Below are positions 1 to 13,046 of a DNA stretch of 64,000 bases, one piece after another. The translations under genes and the position numbers were made by a program. The notes under the pieces are model-generated. The model was not told where the DNA came from, made no database searches, and saw only the letters and a list, made by a program, of their open reading frames with translations. The stretch is from Notospermus geniculatus (taxonomy: Eukaryota; Nemertea; Pilidiophora; Heteronemertea; Lineidae), in the NCBI GenBank assembly GCA_002633025.1, contig NMRB01000004.1, forward strand, positions 824,763-888,762. Direction: 5' to 3'. The first letter of the stretch is position 1. Every line of letters begins with the position of its first letter.

Positions 1-2028
1 TTGTTTATTTGGCAGTGTACTAGGAGACAGAGTGCACATACAATGTCAAATGACAAATAGAAGTGCTTGAGACTGATTTCCCTGTTATTTCGCACTTTTG
101 GTGAATAATAGGTCTGATAATACTGGGTCAAGATGATAAAGGCCCTCGATGTGTGGGAGTAAAGGTCCGCCCTGAATCCATGTCAAGCATGGTGAGACTC
201 ACTGTACATTATATACAGGGACACATACACCATGGGCGTGTAACCTTATACACAAGGTAAACACTTTTGCATATATATCGTCTTTCCACTTCAAAGAGTG
301 TTCAATGAATCTATAAGGATTTATGAGTGATTCAATGTCATGAACTTTGACTAGCGTTTAATAGCTATTGGTATTGGGCTCGCTGAGCCTTTGCCAATGT
401 ATTGTCACTGGCGAATTACTATTCAAAATCATTTCCTGGACATTTGAGACAGAATTCAGTCCATGATAATAAAATGTATCAATTTTGGCAATTTTCTGTC
501 TGCACGACCGGAAAGACACAAATTGCCTTTCAATTTACGATTTTTATCTATTTTTCTCCACCAGACTATGTCAGCTCTTAACTCTTTCGGGCCGAGGTGA
601 TTTTTGCCCCCCCCCCCCCATTCACATCCCAATCCGAGGCAGTCTTATGAGAAATAGCACGCAACTTGCACGCCATCTCATGACCAAACATCTAACTGCT
701 TCTGAGCTCAGATCATTTCTAGTTCATCTGAGATTCATCAGATGGCGATCCTGTAGGTGGTATCAGCAAGGCAGGTGTGATAGTGATTGCCAGAAATATT
801 CGGGCAGTGAATTTGGACTGATATTGGCAACCGGGTATTTCCGGCCAAGGCCTGAAAGAAAGGGCAATTCTTTCTTTTTGATTAGTCAATCACTGACGTT
901 CATCAGACGAGTATTGACAGTATTGTCTATCCTCTGATAATTTGAACGGGTCCTTTTGCCTACAACTCATCATCAAGAATTTTGACACGAGTTCAACACA
1001 AGTCTATCTTACCATAGCCAACAACATCAGAGAGGCATCCACACACCGCCGTGAACATAAGACGAAATCGTAAGAAGTCACAAATTCAAACAGCAAATGA
1101 AATTGAATGTTCTCGCGATGCCATACAGTCCACGTTCAAGTTCAACACATGTATCCCATTAGATCCTTCTATCCTCAAGATAAACTCTGACAAATTTGAT
1201 TGCACGATGGCACGAAGTACTCCACGACTGGTGTCATCAAACTGAATGCACCAACACCGAATTGTCAAATACGAGATCTCGATGCATTATTTAATACGGA
1301 TATGAATTGCGACGACTGGTTTAAAATATCTTTCTCAAGATTAATCTGTCCCCTCCAGCTAAATTTGATGAAGTGTTGGACTCACTTCACCACCCGACCA
1401 TGTCTTAGACTAACAAACCTTCAGTTAGTTCCATTTCGAGTTGATCAGGATCACTGTGCAAATTTGACCTCAACTTCCACACGATGTATGCATTTTGAAA
1501 CCTACTTATGGTGGACCAGAGTCTGAACTCAGTGTCACCTGCCTTTTACCAGAATTATGCATACATTTCTTGCAGGAATCATGCATCTTACACAGGACTT
1601 CTTGTCAACTCAACCTGACACAGATCCCACAAAAGCACCATAATGGGCCATGATATTTCTGAAAACAACTAAAAAGATCCAAAGAAGGAATTCAACCCCA
1701 GGCTTCACAAATGAAACATTAAGCTATTAATGGCGATAAAAGTAGATATTTATGAATAATCTTCATGAACCCCCGTGAGACATCTCACAAAAATATCAAA
1801 TATTCAGATTTGGCATTCTATTTGAGGGGGTGAGTGTGTACATAAGGCGGTCACATCCCATTCTCTAATAAAGCGCTCTTGTTGTTTCTGTCTGAATGAC
1901 ATAAGACTCCCATAACCCTGAAACGCCCCGTACATAGTTCTAAGCTAAAGGCCTAGTGGTTTGTTCTCAATGAACTGAAAACGCCCACCAATTTGACAAA
2001 GGCACAACATGTGCACAAAACTAGCGCG
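1..2028. other. Intergenic DNA, no gene seen
   Basis: No convincing exon was found on either strand. Open frames are short, unrelated to any family I recognise, and not bounded by good splice sites. A pure C run lies at 607-619. The longest frame (485-937, plus) has irregular composition and is probably chance. Confidence 0.6.
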
Positions 2029-2390
2029 GTGACACGGGGAGCGCGGTGGCACAATGGTTAGGGCTGTGGACTCGTGATCGGAAGGTCGCGGGTTCGATCC
2101 CCGGCCGTGTCACTCTGTAACTCTCAACTGGCCTGAAATGTCCATTGTGTGCGCTATATTGTGGCTGCCCTTTGGTTTCTACAGAAAGGTTTCTGAATCA
2201 TAGGCTGGGTAATAATGTTGTGAAGTGCCTTGACACTTAAATGGGTAATAATGTTGTGAAGTGCCTTGACACTTAAATGTAAAAGGCACTATAAACCCAC
2301 ACATTATTATTATTATGGGTAATAATGTTGTGAAGTGCCTTGACACTTAAATGTAAAAGGCACTATAAACCCACACATTATTATTATTAT
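2029..2390 (+). mobile_element. tRNA-derived SINE (family A) with duplicated 3' tail
   Basis: The head at 2029-2113 looks like a tRNA. The ends GTGACAC and GTGTCAC can pair, an A-box-like TGGCACAATGGTTAGGGC begins at 2047, and a B box GGTTCGATCCC lies near 2091-2101. These are the internal RNA polymerase III promoter elements of tRNA genes and of SINEs derived from them. An unrelated body follows, then an A/T-rich tail ending in (ATT)n, the usual SINE plan. The tail block starting GGGTAATAATGTTGTG occurs three times: a truncated 36-bp copy (2207-2242) and two full 74-bp copies (2243-2316 and 2317-2390). A real tRNA gene is unlikely because the sequence continues into a repeat body. Confidence 0.75.
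2207..2390 (+). repeat. Tandem copies of the SINE tail (36 + 74 + 74 bp)
   Basis: Three adjacent copies of one sequence. The second and third are 74 bp and essentially identical, each ending in an ATT run. The first stops after 36 bp. The near identity suggests recent duplication. Confidence 0.85.
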
Positions 2391-3917
2391 TAACTAACAC
2401 ATTTTGTCACAAAGGAGAGCAGGTGGGCATACCTGAACAACAGGCAGCATTGCGTGTGCCTTGTCATGGTATTCATCGATTTCAGGTAAAAAATCCATAC
2501 AGATAGTTACAAATGCACGATATCTGCAGGTGACATTGGTATCAGATGGAAAATGTAAGGTATTTTGACATCAAAAGCAGATGATATGGAAAGTTAACCA
2601 AGAACGGCCTGATGTCATCACTGCAGTGCTGCAAGTTTACTTAAGTCTGCCATTGAATAGAAGAAGGCGATCAGTGGGGGCAAGGTTGGTGGAAATAACA
2701 ACACTGTCTTGTACTACCAAGTACACTCTAATGGACAGATTAGCCATCACTTCACAGTGGAAGGCAACCAAAAACACGGGCAACCTTAGAGGATAGATGA
2801 ACGAAGCTAAAGACTCACGACAAGACAGACATGACAGAAGATGAGACCTGATCCACCTCGTCTTGGAGGGGACAACATGGGTCCGCAAAGGCAATAGTGC
2901 AGGGTTGAACCAATGGCCAATGAAACAAAAGATTAAGATCAACCATCAATCATCGGCAGAAGTTTTGGCAGGTAATTATCGCCACCAACTCGGCAAATGG
3001 GGAGAACAATCTCTGATGTGAAGTCCTCATCAGTGTAGGAAAGGCGGAGTGGGTCCAATGTTCTAGGTTATGGGGAAGTCAAAGATCAGGACTGTCATTC
3101 TTGATAATGAACTAATGGCTTCAACATCTAGCATATGGCAACCTTTAATTGACTCAATCGATGATGATATCCCAAACCTTTGTCCAAATATTGATGGGAA
3201 TGTGTCAGTTGTGTGGGTGCGTTCTACTATCGTAAAGTAGCTGTGAAGCACATTCCATTCACATTGAAAATATCATTGATCATAAAGCCTGTGGGTTGTC
3301 TAAACTTATCTACCATATACTGAGTTTGCAAATATTACCTATTGAAATCATTTATACACAGGTTGATAGTACGTAGGAAGTGAAAGCACTCCCCTATATG
3401 CTGCAGTATGTCTTTTTTCCTTGGTTTGGCAGAGTGATGGTTTCATGCAATACCTTTAACGCCCCTCATGGTTTCTACAGTAGTGCAAATTGGCTCTCTA
3501 CGGGCAATCACCCGTAGAAAACTACGATCCATCTTTCGTGTCACTCATTAAAGCACAAGTCATAAGGAAACCAGTTGTGAATGACGAATCAAGCTTGTGG
3601 GTGAAAACTCTAAGTGCTGGAGCGCCCTAGAAAAAGACCCAGCGAGCCTCAATAATGTTCCTTTTGTGTCCTCATCCAGATTCAGTAGGCCTATTGCTAA
3701 CCCTCTCCCTGAGGGCACATCCTTGTGTCCTACAAACAGATTAGGTGAGCTGTATTCGAAGAAACAGAGCGAAGTGAAATGAACCATCATCTGAGTAAAC
3801 CGAGGATGACCAAAACAAACATTCTTTAAGGAATGTCCGGCTAACTCAGGAAGACAACAGGATTACCTCCCCTTTCGGACACATAAAGAAAGATATTTGC
3901 ATCCTTCAAACAAGGGA

Positions 3918-4130
3918 TTATCTAAAACAATCAAACACCTCAGGCCCCGGTCTGCTGATCAAAGACTTCCGACTGAAAACTGACGAGATAATCGCTCTGT
4001 CGGTTTTCCATTTCTCCGAATTGACGTCCGAGGTAGGGACACCAAAAATTGCATTTCCAAGCTGATCCTCACTGAAAAATCCCTTGCAGACAGCAAAGAC
4101 AGTGACACACAGAACCACCACTGTCCACAT
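3918..4130 (-). CDS. Possible small secreted peptide (70 aa), very tentative
   Basis: This ATG-initiated minus-strand frame encodes 70 residues. Its start, MWTVVVLCVTVFAVCKG, has a hydrophobic core followed by small residues, like a cleavable signal peptide. The rest is polar with no cysteine framework (CVTVFAVCKG in the leader, one C near the end) and no family I recognise. The start context is weak (C at -3). It sits directly downstream of a splice-donor-like site at 4157, so it may be only intron sequence of an unknown minus-strand gene. Confidence 0.12.
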   Translation of the reverse strand: MWTVVVLCVTVFAVCKGFFSEDQLGNAIFGVPTSDVNSEKWKTDRAIISSVFSRKSLISRPGPEVFDCFR

Positions 4131-4157
4131 AGGTGAAAGAAGCACACTCTGACTCAC

Positions 4158-4258
4158 CTTGGTGACATTTTCCCATCCATGACACGAATCCAATTAGTCC
4201 TAGTGCTTTGTCGATCAACAAGGTTAGGCCTATCGAAGAACTCCTCGTGTTCGTAGAA
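4158..4258 (-). other. Candidate minus-strand exon, unknown gene
   Basis: Read on the minus strand, a branch-point-like TACTGAC and a pyrimidine-rich CATTCATTCCAG acceptor precede 101 bases that end in CCAAG and a perfect GTGAGT donor. Two of the three frames are open throughout. One starts FYEHEEFFDRPNLVDRQSTR; the other is more hydrophobic and contains GLTLLIDKALGLIGFVSW. No family is recognised, and chance is possible given how much sequence was scanned. Confidence 0.2.
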
Positions 4259-7200
4259 CTGGAATGAATGAGTCAGTACGTTCCAATCGATATCGCACTG
4301 ACAATAGCACAGCCGATGATTTGACATGGAAATACCTGCAGCTAAAAATAATCCTCTGATTACTCTCGATGTCAATAAGATTGTCTGTGATTGTTTCTGT
4401 CGCGGAAGGATTGCTTCAGTTGTCAAGTGCAATCATCCTGTCTTTCTGAGTGTTTCTCTCATGAAGGGCGTCAGTCTCTGTCCAATGATGGTGTCATCTT
4501 CTTCACTGCCCGAGGTACTACTCTGTAGGCTATGGTGATTGTGGAAGCACTTTAAGCAAGGAGTCCAGAGAGCGAGACACCGAAACTCCCTGATGAATAG
4601 TGCCTCAAGAAGTGAGGAAGGGAGAGCGCTCAATCCAAAATGGTCCAGAGAACATGTTGCATGCCACTATCATCTTGCATACATGTACATATGTCATATG
4701 AATATGGTCCGAGTCGCAGACTTTGACACCACAGATTGTGACCAGGAATAAGTTGCTTGATACTGAACGGCAGAAATTCGGTTGGTCAGTCGGTCTTTCC
4801 CTCCAGGTCTCAAGCTTCAGTGAGAGCTGCTGGGAAAGTCCACGGAGTGATACAAGTACATGCACACAGCTCAGCACGATCCTTGTCCTCCGCTGTGAGA
4901 GAAAGACAGTAAGTCCTTATCGATTGGATCACACCTCTCATTACCATGACGACACAACAACTAACCACTCCATGCTATCATTTTGCACAATATCGTGCAA
5001 CATCGCCAAAGGCCTTTAGAGAGCGAGACAAAACTCTTTCAAATTGCACCAATTTTTTCTAAATTTATCAAGACTTGCCCACACATGAACGTGAATCGAA
5101 TAAAATTGCTCACATTGTTAAATATCCTTTGATCCTAGACCATTGTAAATAGACGGTGAAAGTAGAGACAGACCAGGCCAGACATCAAACACCTGTGGAA
5201 GTTTATCATGTGATAAAATCAGAATCGGAAATGAATGGCAAATATGAGCGCAAGATCACACATCCACGTCCTAAAAACACAAAACAAGCAATGTATTCTT
5301 GCGAGCAACGGGATGATAATGAATACAGAACTGTCCTCCACCGAATTGTTGCCGTTAAAACTGTCTAATGCAAAGATACTTGAGTCATTTTGGTAACGAG
5401 ATTTCTTATTGCTGCATGTTTGATAAACTCATGGACAAACAGTGATGGAATGAATATCTTCAGCTTTTGCAATGAAGATGAACACCACTCTTCTGTACCG
5501 GTACCTTGCCTGCTTGACACTTATGAGATATGGTGGGACAACAACAGGTCAGCACAATCACTGAACAAACAGCCAAGCGTGCCCGACGGCAGGAGTACCA
5601 CGTACCACAGAAAGACCAGCAGATGCAACATTATAGATGATATGCCACTGTCATCTGCGCAATGAAAGATTAATACGCTCCATTGATATGTAAAAAAATG
5701 TCATTACTTTTTTGCAGATGGTGCTACGCTTCGGTGGATATTCCAAAAGCGGACTGCAGGTTGTAGAATTATCAAGTGTAGATGATGGCTTCACACGTGC
5801 AAGTGATGGTGGAGTGTTTGTGGGGAATTCGTCATGCAGAACTGTGGGTCTATGTGAAGGCCCGTTTCAACTAAAGGTTTTCCCGCTGCGTTGGGTGCGG
5901 TTTCCACAGGCGTTCACTCCAACTCTAGCTAAATCATCATATCTAAGGACTCTACCTCTAAACCCAGTGAAAACTGCACTGCTCACTGCAAATTGTGGCG
6001 GAACACTATCATGGAAACAGGCCGTAACAGTTCTTGAGGACACTACACTGGGTAACACATGTACGCCGTAAATGGGCAACTCACCAATATCCTTGGAAGA
6101 CAAGGAATTTTCCTTTCAGCAACAGCAGCAGAAACATGACTGGAGCATAAAGAAGACTTGGAACGTTCAGTGAAGAAATGTTCAAAATCCCCCCTTCGAA
6201 AAAATCTGTCTCCAGTCAGTTCCGAACCACTTCAAACATGTCAAAACATGTATCTCCGCAGACAAGCCAGATGTAACTAAGAACCAAAGCAGAAAGAGCT
6301 TCCTGGGTCTGATACCCCCTCCTGTGGCTGGACAAGAATGGATTGTCAACTAACAAAACCACTCAAAAATCAAAATGATGATGGATAGACAGAGAAACTT
6401 CAAAGGGAATTGCACCCTATTGTCGTGAGGTCCTTGAAAAAGGGACCAATCTCAGGATAAAGAAGCTAATGATCCCTTAAAGAGGAGAGATTATGAGATA
6501 AAGCATGTGCCCTGAAAACACGGTTAGATCTGAAAAGATAACTTCTGAAAAAGAGGATCCTTTCGTCTCCTTCAATGAGACAGGTTATAGCAGTTTACAC
6601 AACTGGTTGAGTCGGTGATTTATCATGTTCACTCAACCAACTGAATGTCACCATCGGACCAGAACTGAATGCTGAAGATGATTCTTCCATGGTAATCCTA
6701 CAATATGGCAGCGACCGGGTTATCATAATGCCATATTGTGGTCACCATGGAAACAGATATACACAATTAGAATTAGCACCAGAATATGCCATACAGAAAT
6801 GTATAAAAGATTAATTATTGATCACTGATTTGTGCGATCATTGTGTCATGGAATACATAAGTAGGTTTCCACTCGATCACAAAGTCTCTCGTAAATGCAC
6901 CAATCAGGTAATCTCTCATGATAAATGCAAGGTTTACACATGCGAAAGGTACGCCAACCATTTTAACCCAGCAAATGGCCCCCAAAACTAGTTCACATGG
7001 ACCAGGGCAGTATCCTTTGAGAAACTTTGAAGCTTCTCAAGTATCACACCAACCAGCTTCGAAATCGTTCGTCCTTCATCGCGATCAACGACAGTTCGTT
7101 TTGCCGGATATACAGTCAGCAAACTCACTTTCACACTGTGTCCTGCAAGCGGACACTTGCTTGTTCGTCCCTGCACAGCGAGATCAGCACGTACCTTTCT

Positions 7201-10138
7201 TTCCCTGCCAGAAACAGGCGATCATCTATTGGTTGAATATGGCTTCACTTCAGATATTTCACCACACCTCGTTTATCTGCCAGGAAGTACAGGTGTCATA
7301 AACCTATGATACTTTGATATCTCACCATTGATTTTCTAGACACTTAAATGCCCCCCCCCCATATTACATGTATGTATGTCCTATGTGTGTACATGTATAT
7401 TCACACAGGCTACAGCATGATATGATGATGAATCATCAGAACGACCAGAAAACATGGCATTGTGATAAAATGCAGCATAGACACCAAAGAGGTGCAAACA
7501 AAGCATTTGATGCCGGCAAACAGAAGATGACGCCTGCGGTACAAATGAACAAAAACCTCACCTCCTCATGTCAACCTTTGGCTGATGTTCCATTGTCATC
7601 CTGTGTAACTATCTACTCCTGATACAAGTGGGTTAATTATTCTGCGTATGAAAGTTAGTGTTCAGATCCACGTACATGTAGATTGATCCAGTGACAAAAT
7701 TACGAAATATCAAAGTTTTCCTACAAATTCGATATCGCTGGGTGTTTTCAATAAAGCATTTCCCGCCTTCAAAGCCGCCGCAAGTTTCCCCCTGAATGCA
7801 AATCAGACAGCCAGAGACGAGACATACATACAGCTAGTACGCATCTCCCATAATGCCACACAACTTATACAGCGCCACTAATGCGGCTATTAAAATACAG
7901 TCAGTCCTATACGCTAATGACAGAATCGAAATGTTTTCCAATATTTAGAAAGCAAACACTACGTTATTATCAGATACTCCGATGAGTACTCGTGCCAAAA
8001 GCAACACTCCTGCTGTCACCATGGTGTGCTTTAGAAATGAGCAGAACACATAACATATCATCTCACAGATCAATCCGCCGAATGTGATATTTTCGGAATG
8101 CTGAATGATAATCCGGTCGCTGGTGTGGCACACCTGTCGGCCCTCTGCACTTGGTCTATCATGCACACGCTCATTTTTATACCAGTACTAGTACGGTATT
8201 GTGTATACATTCATGAACATCATCCATGGATTTCGCTAACACAAGTCCTCAAAAGAGTTTCACTGGACACAACCTAACTTTAGCAGTTAGCATTTCATCC
8301 CGAACACACTCATGTGACCATTCAACACGCAGGACACCACATACCTTGCTAATCGACATAGCAAGTCATGCTAAACGCCAGGTCGTCGCGGTTACAAGAA
8401 AAGTCAATCAATGTTTTTCACCAGCCGAAAAATGGAAACCAGATGGACAATTATCCGCCTATGATTTTGATTCGACAAACTGATACTCTTAATGTGGGAA
8501 ATATTGATTGTATGAGTTAATAATTCATTAGGATTGAACCCAAATATGCATTTAGTATATTAACATATTTGATCAGTTTATAAAACAAGTAACAGCTCGT
8601 GGAAATACAAGAATTGCCGTTAGTTAGGTTATCCTTTGCCCCCGGGTCTGACTTGGTCATGGGGGTGTGGGGTAATGGCAAGTATCCTTCACCCTCAGAC
8701 CCACCCTATGTGGAGCCCTTGCAGTTGCAGCAGAAATGGATACGGAACCTCCTGCTCCAGATACCTCTGCCAAGAGGACACCTCCCTTTTATGGACATCA
8801 AATTTTCATCCAAATTGCTCATCTCTGTTCATCTTTCCCTCTGTAATCAAGACACTTCTGAATTAAGGACAGTTGTCGGACACAAGGGTATCTGCAAAAG
8901 AGAGGTTCTACTGTCTGTCTGCCAAAACATGTCATTACGGACATTGCTACTGCAGATCCAAGCATAACATCACCTAATAATCAACAACCACTGTCTGAAA
9001 TTCTCATCAATTTCCCCGAGGGACATTAAGTCCCCTCCCACAACGGAGACCATCAATCATTGAAACAGGGTCTCAAACTTCACAATGCTCGAGACAAGAC
9101 GCCAAAGTTTTTGGATAACCTAGCCTAACCTCTCAACTCACTGAATTGTCCGATGAATGAACCAAGTGAGTCACACTGTGAAACCATGGAACGGCACAAT
9201 AAATTTCATTGAAATGACGTGAAATTTGGATGTCATCCAAGTGAGAGTGACCACCCTGGATATAGCCGGGATCCGTGGTAACATATGTGTCATACCAACG
9301 GATTTCGTCACATGGTCCGTGACCGGTATAACAACATATTTGGAGGGTCACTTGAGGGAGTTATGTTTATCATCCTGCAGAGTCTTGTAAAAACTGTTAA
9401 TGACGCTGGGAATAATGGCCCATGAGGACATCTTTGTGTGATATTTTGTAGATCTCGTAATAAGGAGAGTTCATCGGTATGAAAGGGCTGATAATAAAGG
9501 TCAACAAAAGGGCCAAAACTCATCACAAAAGATCAAAAGACAGTTTAAACTTGTCTTTGAACTTATGAGTGCCATATTTCTCCAAATTTGATTATGTAAT
9601 AGAGAAGGTTACATAAAATTTCAGAAAACCCAGAATGTGGGAAAACTTTTTCATGATTTTGAGCCCTTTTTCAGGGCATTGTGTGAGAATTCAACATGTT
9701 CAACACAAGTTTAAACCTGTTGGGTGATGACGACACAATCCATTGATCAACATGACGAGTGATGGCTACTGCTGGTCCCACTCACATTCACATTCACATC
9801 ATTCTCATTTTAGATTTTACCGGAGTTTCCTTTTGATTTGCACCGCATGTGTCCACAGGATCAAAAGACTCAAAGCTTAAATCATACTGACGTCCCCCCC
9901 ATCGAGTCCGAAATCAAACGTTCCTATCACAACACAGCAGATGCCTTTCTATCAGAAAAGACTTGTAAGCAAGTCCTCTAAAACAACATGAACTGGACAT
10001 GCCCCACCGAGTCAACATCCCGGCCACTTCCGAAAGCATGTCATAAGTAAACAAAGTCTTCAAACAAATCACCAATCAATGGTTTTAAACCTGGAAAAGT
10101 CAGGAACAGCAAGTGATTTCACTTGAGTGTGCACATAC

Positions 10139-10240
10139 CTGATGACATCGTCAGCCCCGCAGACTATCATTTTAAGTGCAGGAGGAAACCAGAGTCTGGA
10201 GAGAAACTCTGAAATCCAAATCTCTATCCTCATTATCACA
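10139..10240 (-). other. Candidate minus-strand exon, unknown gene
   Basis: On the minus strand a CATTGCTCTAG acceptor precedes 102 bases ending ATCAG and a GTATGT donor. The frame that completes a codon begun by the candidate exon at 12964-13046 (TG + T) is open and includes RLWFPPALKMIVCGADDVI. That phase match is mild support. No homologue is recognised. Confidence 0.2.
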
Positions 10241-11342
10241 CTAGAGCAATGGCCCTTCAAGGCCTCATTGAACTCCTTTTTTTATAGGACACACAGCTTA
10301 ACCTATCGACCACGGAGAATTCCCTTTATGGCTAGTGGTTGGCATGTTGGCCTCGCAGATCTAGAAGTTGGGCAACATTGAGTGCAGTCAGTACTTTGGA
10401 TGGGTGACCGACAGTGTATAATACACTCAGACCCCCCCCCCCCACAAAAAAATCCCTTGATCAACCCCTCCATCACAGTATCGGACGCTGGCTCCGACCA
10501 CAGAATTGTACTCGATTGCTATAAATTGAACTGGAAGGTGCCAACCTGCAAAATTTCTGAATTGGACTTATAAAACGTGCTGAACCCATGGGTTGGGTGT
10601 TTACATACACCACAGTGCTGAAGTGCACTTCGTAACCTTCAACCAAGGTACAAAAAGCACAAAATTGACACACTAAATGAAAATAAACAAGAAGTCAATC
10701 TCCAGAATTCACGAATTTTCGACCCCAACCGGGGTCTTTTTTAAGTGGAACTTTACAATCTGAAACTCTAGAAAAGACTGAGCTGAAACCCGAATGTAGA
10801 ACTACATAGCCTGTGTAGACAGGGCAAACAAGCAATTAAGGAAAGAATAGCATTATTGATCTCCATCTGTAGATTCATCCAATCATGGTTTCAACAAATA
10901 TGACCAGCCAAGGTATTTTATACGTGTATGATGACAATCAATGACATGACGGGGGCCGTCAGGGCGTGACCAATCATCCGGGTCCCAATTCTTTGCTCAT
11001 ACCACCCAGAATAACAAATCAACATTCAGTAATCACCAAATTTCAACAGGGCAATTAAACCGCAATAAAAACAGGGGAAGGAATCCTTGGCAACAGAGAA
11101 TCAACATCAGTTCCTTTCAAGTTTGACCCATCACCTTGGATGCCTCTGGCGATTGCTGCCAAATATAGAACATGTAAACATCAGTGCTGATGAAGGGCAT
11201 TCTCTCCTTACAAAATATTGTCTGCTGGTTTGGTAGTCCCAGCAGGGCAGCTTTGTTGTGCTCTCTGCTGATGGCAATTTCAAGGAAATTATGGATGAAG
11301 CTGATTTTTTACCCTTTTATTATGATAATTTATGCATGTACC

Positions 11343-11377
11343 CATGGAGGAATTATACTGTATATAATTCCTCCATG
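11343..11377. repeat. 35-bp perfect hairpin flanked by 7-bp direct repeats (copy 1)
   Basis: Arms CATGGAGGAATTATA and its exact reverse complement enclose a 5-nt centre, CTGTA. The direct repeat ATGTACC abuts both sides (11336-11342 and 11378-11384), like a target-site duplication. The core GGAGGAATTATACTG recurs in two other hairpins at 53,521 and 53,592. Confidence 0.7.
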
Positions 11378-11983
11378 ATGTACCGTTCTTTGTTTGGTCC
11401 CAAATCTCTTCCACAATTATCTGACAGAACTCTGCAAAGAGGACTAAATGAGCTTCCATGAAACCAGTGCTGCCATCTATACACGAGAGCTGGAACTGAA
11501 ATCAGAATGCTTTGGAATCCCACCAAATGTTCTTTTTAATCCTATAATACATGCAATAGGGCCTTGGGATAAATAGTTAGGCCTTTTACAACTTTGATTG
11601 CACAGCTTAGAATGCAAATAGTTTCGGAGGCCTCAAACAATGTCGAAGCATGTCAGTGTAGGCCTATTATAAGCTTTGGCAGATGAATTTCTCAGCAGGA
11701 GAATTTTGTCAATGTCGTCATAGGCCTAGGCCATGCGACTATATGATTTAGGAATTTTGAGAAATGTTCATGAATACTTACTTTGATCAGATCACTTTAA
11801 ATCCATGCGTTTCCTAGCAGAGCTCCGTGAAACCGGGTACACCTTCCCTGAGTCCTGTTGAGGGGGTAGCATTCCTGCCCTGTAACGAGAAAGAACAGTC
11901 TTGGCTGTAAGAACAACTCGAACGCCCAGTGGTCAAGATTTATGGAAACAGAATATGTGGTACCGTAGTTTGGAATAATCCAG

Positions 11984-12090
11984 GGGCAAGCCTGTTTCAT
12001 AAAGTGACTTTTAGCTAATGGTACCTTTAACCAAATGGAAAATGCATTGAAGTTAATGGTACCATTAGAGTCACTTTATGAAACAGGCCC
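11984..12090. mobile_element. MITE, about 107 bp
   Basis: The ends are inverted repeats: GCCTGTTTCATAAAGTGACT near the left end and AGTCACTTTATGAAACAGGC at the right. An internal inverted pair around GGTACC continues the hairpin. CAG occurs immediately outside both ends, fitting a 3-bp target duplication. It has no coding capacity, so a transposase elsewhere would have had to move it. Confidence 0.65.
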
Positions 12091-12262
12091 CAGATCATTA
12101 TTTCCAGCTGACCAACCAGTACCGTATATCCTGTTTTCATAGGCCTAGGCAATACTGAAAGAACCTGAGAGTTGACAGAAGCCTTACCACAACAGGATAT
12201 TCCCTGGAACTATCAACACATAGGCCTACCTCTTCAAATGACATCAGGCCTGGGAAGCCTAA

Positions 12263-12413
12263 AGGCCTGAACCCATTGACGCGTTTTGCCGCCGCGGTTT
12301 CATCACTGCCCGACAAATCCTTTGTTATTTTCTCGGTCCGCTGCCTTTTAACAAAGCATTTTCTGTCGCTGCGTTTTCCCGCTGCGGGAAAACGCGTCAG
12401 TGGGTTCGGGCCT
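12263..12413. mobile_element. MITE with TAA target duplication, 151 bp
   Basis: Terminal inverted repeats begin AGGCCTGAACCCATTGACGC on the left; the right end reads as AGGCCCGAACCCACTGACGC on the other strand. TAA lies directly outside each end (12260-12262 and 12414-12416). Three-bp TAA/TTA duplications with GGC-rich ends are typical of PIF/Harbinger-mobilised elements. The assignment is by these marks only. Confidence 0.7.
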
Positions 12414-12963
12414 TAACTGTTTCAAGAAAATCTAATCAAACTGAAGAGAGCGACACTCACGGTTCCATTGCAAAACGCCCATAGGAGTGTTTTTTTCTTG
12501 ATGGTGCAACATGACATTAAGTTGCATGACTCATATCTGAGAGGTCATGGGTTGAATCCTACTCAGAACTGCTTATGACAAGAACAAATAGCATTCCACC
12601 ACAACCTTCAATGACCTAAGTGTCCTTTTCATGTAATTTGTGATGATATAAATGTTGGCATACCCTATTTACCAAGACAACACATCTGTTCAGCCAACAG
12701 CCATACTGGTACTATTGTCAACATGTGCCTGGCAATGGACACTTGCTTGTAACCTCAAGAAACTTACATCAGAGACTAAACAACACCAACAAAAGTAAAA
12801 CGTGCCGATGACGGATGAATGGAGTCAGTTCTATTTTCACATCAAAATATCTGGAGAAAGAAGAGAGATCAGACACTGAAACTCTTCTTCAAACCTGCCA
12901 AAATCGAAAAGCACAGTTTGGCTATTCCCAAGAAAATGATCAAGTTATAGTTACATAACTTAC

Positions 12964-13046
12964 CAACTGGACGAAGACTGAGTAGTGGCCTGTTCAGAGC
13001 TGTAGAATTCGTCCACTATGTCCGAACATAACTGTTCACTATCTGA
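12964..13046 (-). other. Candidate minus-strand exon, unknown gene
   Basis: On the minus strand a TCTTGATCTATAG acceptor precedes 83 bases ending CAGTTG before GTAAGT. One frame is open throughout and encodes SDSEQLCSDIVDEFYSSEQA followed by TTQSSSS, a serine-rich stretch that resembles real protein. It ends with two bases of a codon that the candidate exon at 10139-10240 can complete. No family is recognised. Confidence 0.2.

Larger units (their letters stand above)
2391..10138. other. Long intergenic stretch, mostly unassigned
   Basis: I see no recognisable protein family, RNA gene or complete transposon here. Frames such as 5712-6071 (+), 6918-7301 (+) and 8599-8967 (+) lack splice-site support and plausible protein composition. 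A pure C run is at 7351-7360. Inside the stretch, one minus-strand segment (4158-4258) looks like an exon, and a short minus-strand frame with a signal-peptide-like start lies at 3918-4130; both are listed separately. Confidence 0.5.

Noticed and set aside
485-937. 150-codon open frame on the plus strand
   Set aside because: It includes a C homopolymer run, has irregular composition, no recognisable family and no splice or promoter support.
2041-2113. A functional tRNA gene
   Set aside because: A and B boxes and pairing ends are present, but the sequence runs straight into a SINE body and ATT tail. A SINE explains all of it.
5855-6035. Possible MITE with ends GGCCCGTTTC and GAAACAGGCC
   Set aside because: The inverted similarity is only about 10 bp and no target duplication is evident.
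11787-11901. Minus-strand exon after a strong TTCTTTCTCGTTACAG acceptor with a GTAAGT donor
   Set aside because: All three frames contain a stop before the donor, so it cannot be an internal coding exon. A UTR exon cannot be excluded, but nothing supports it.
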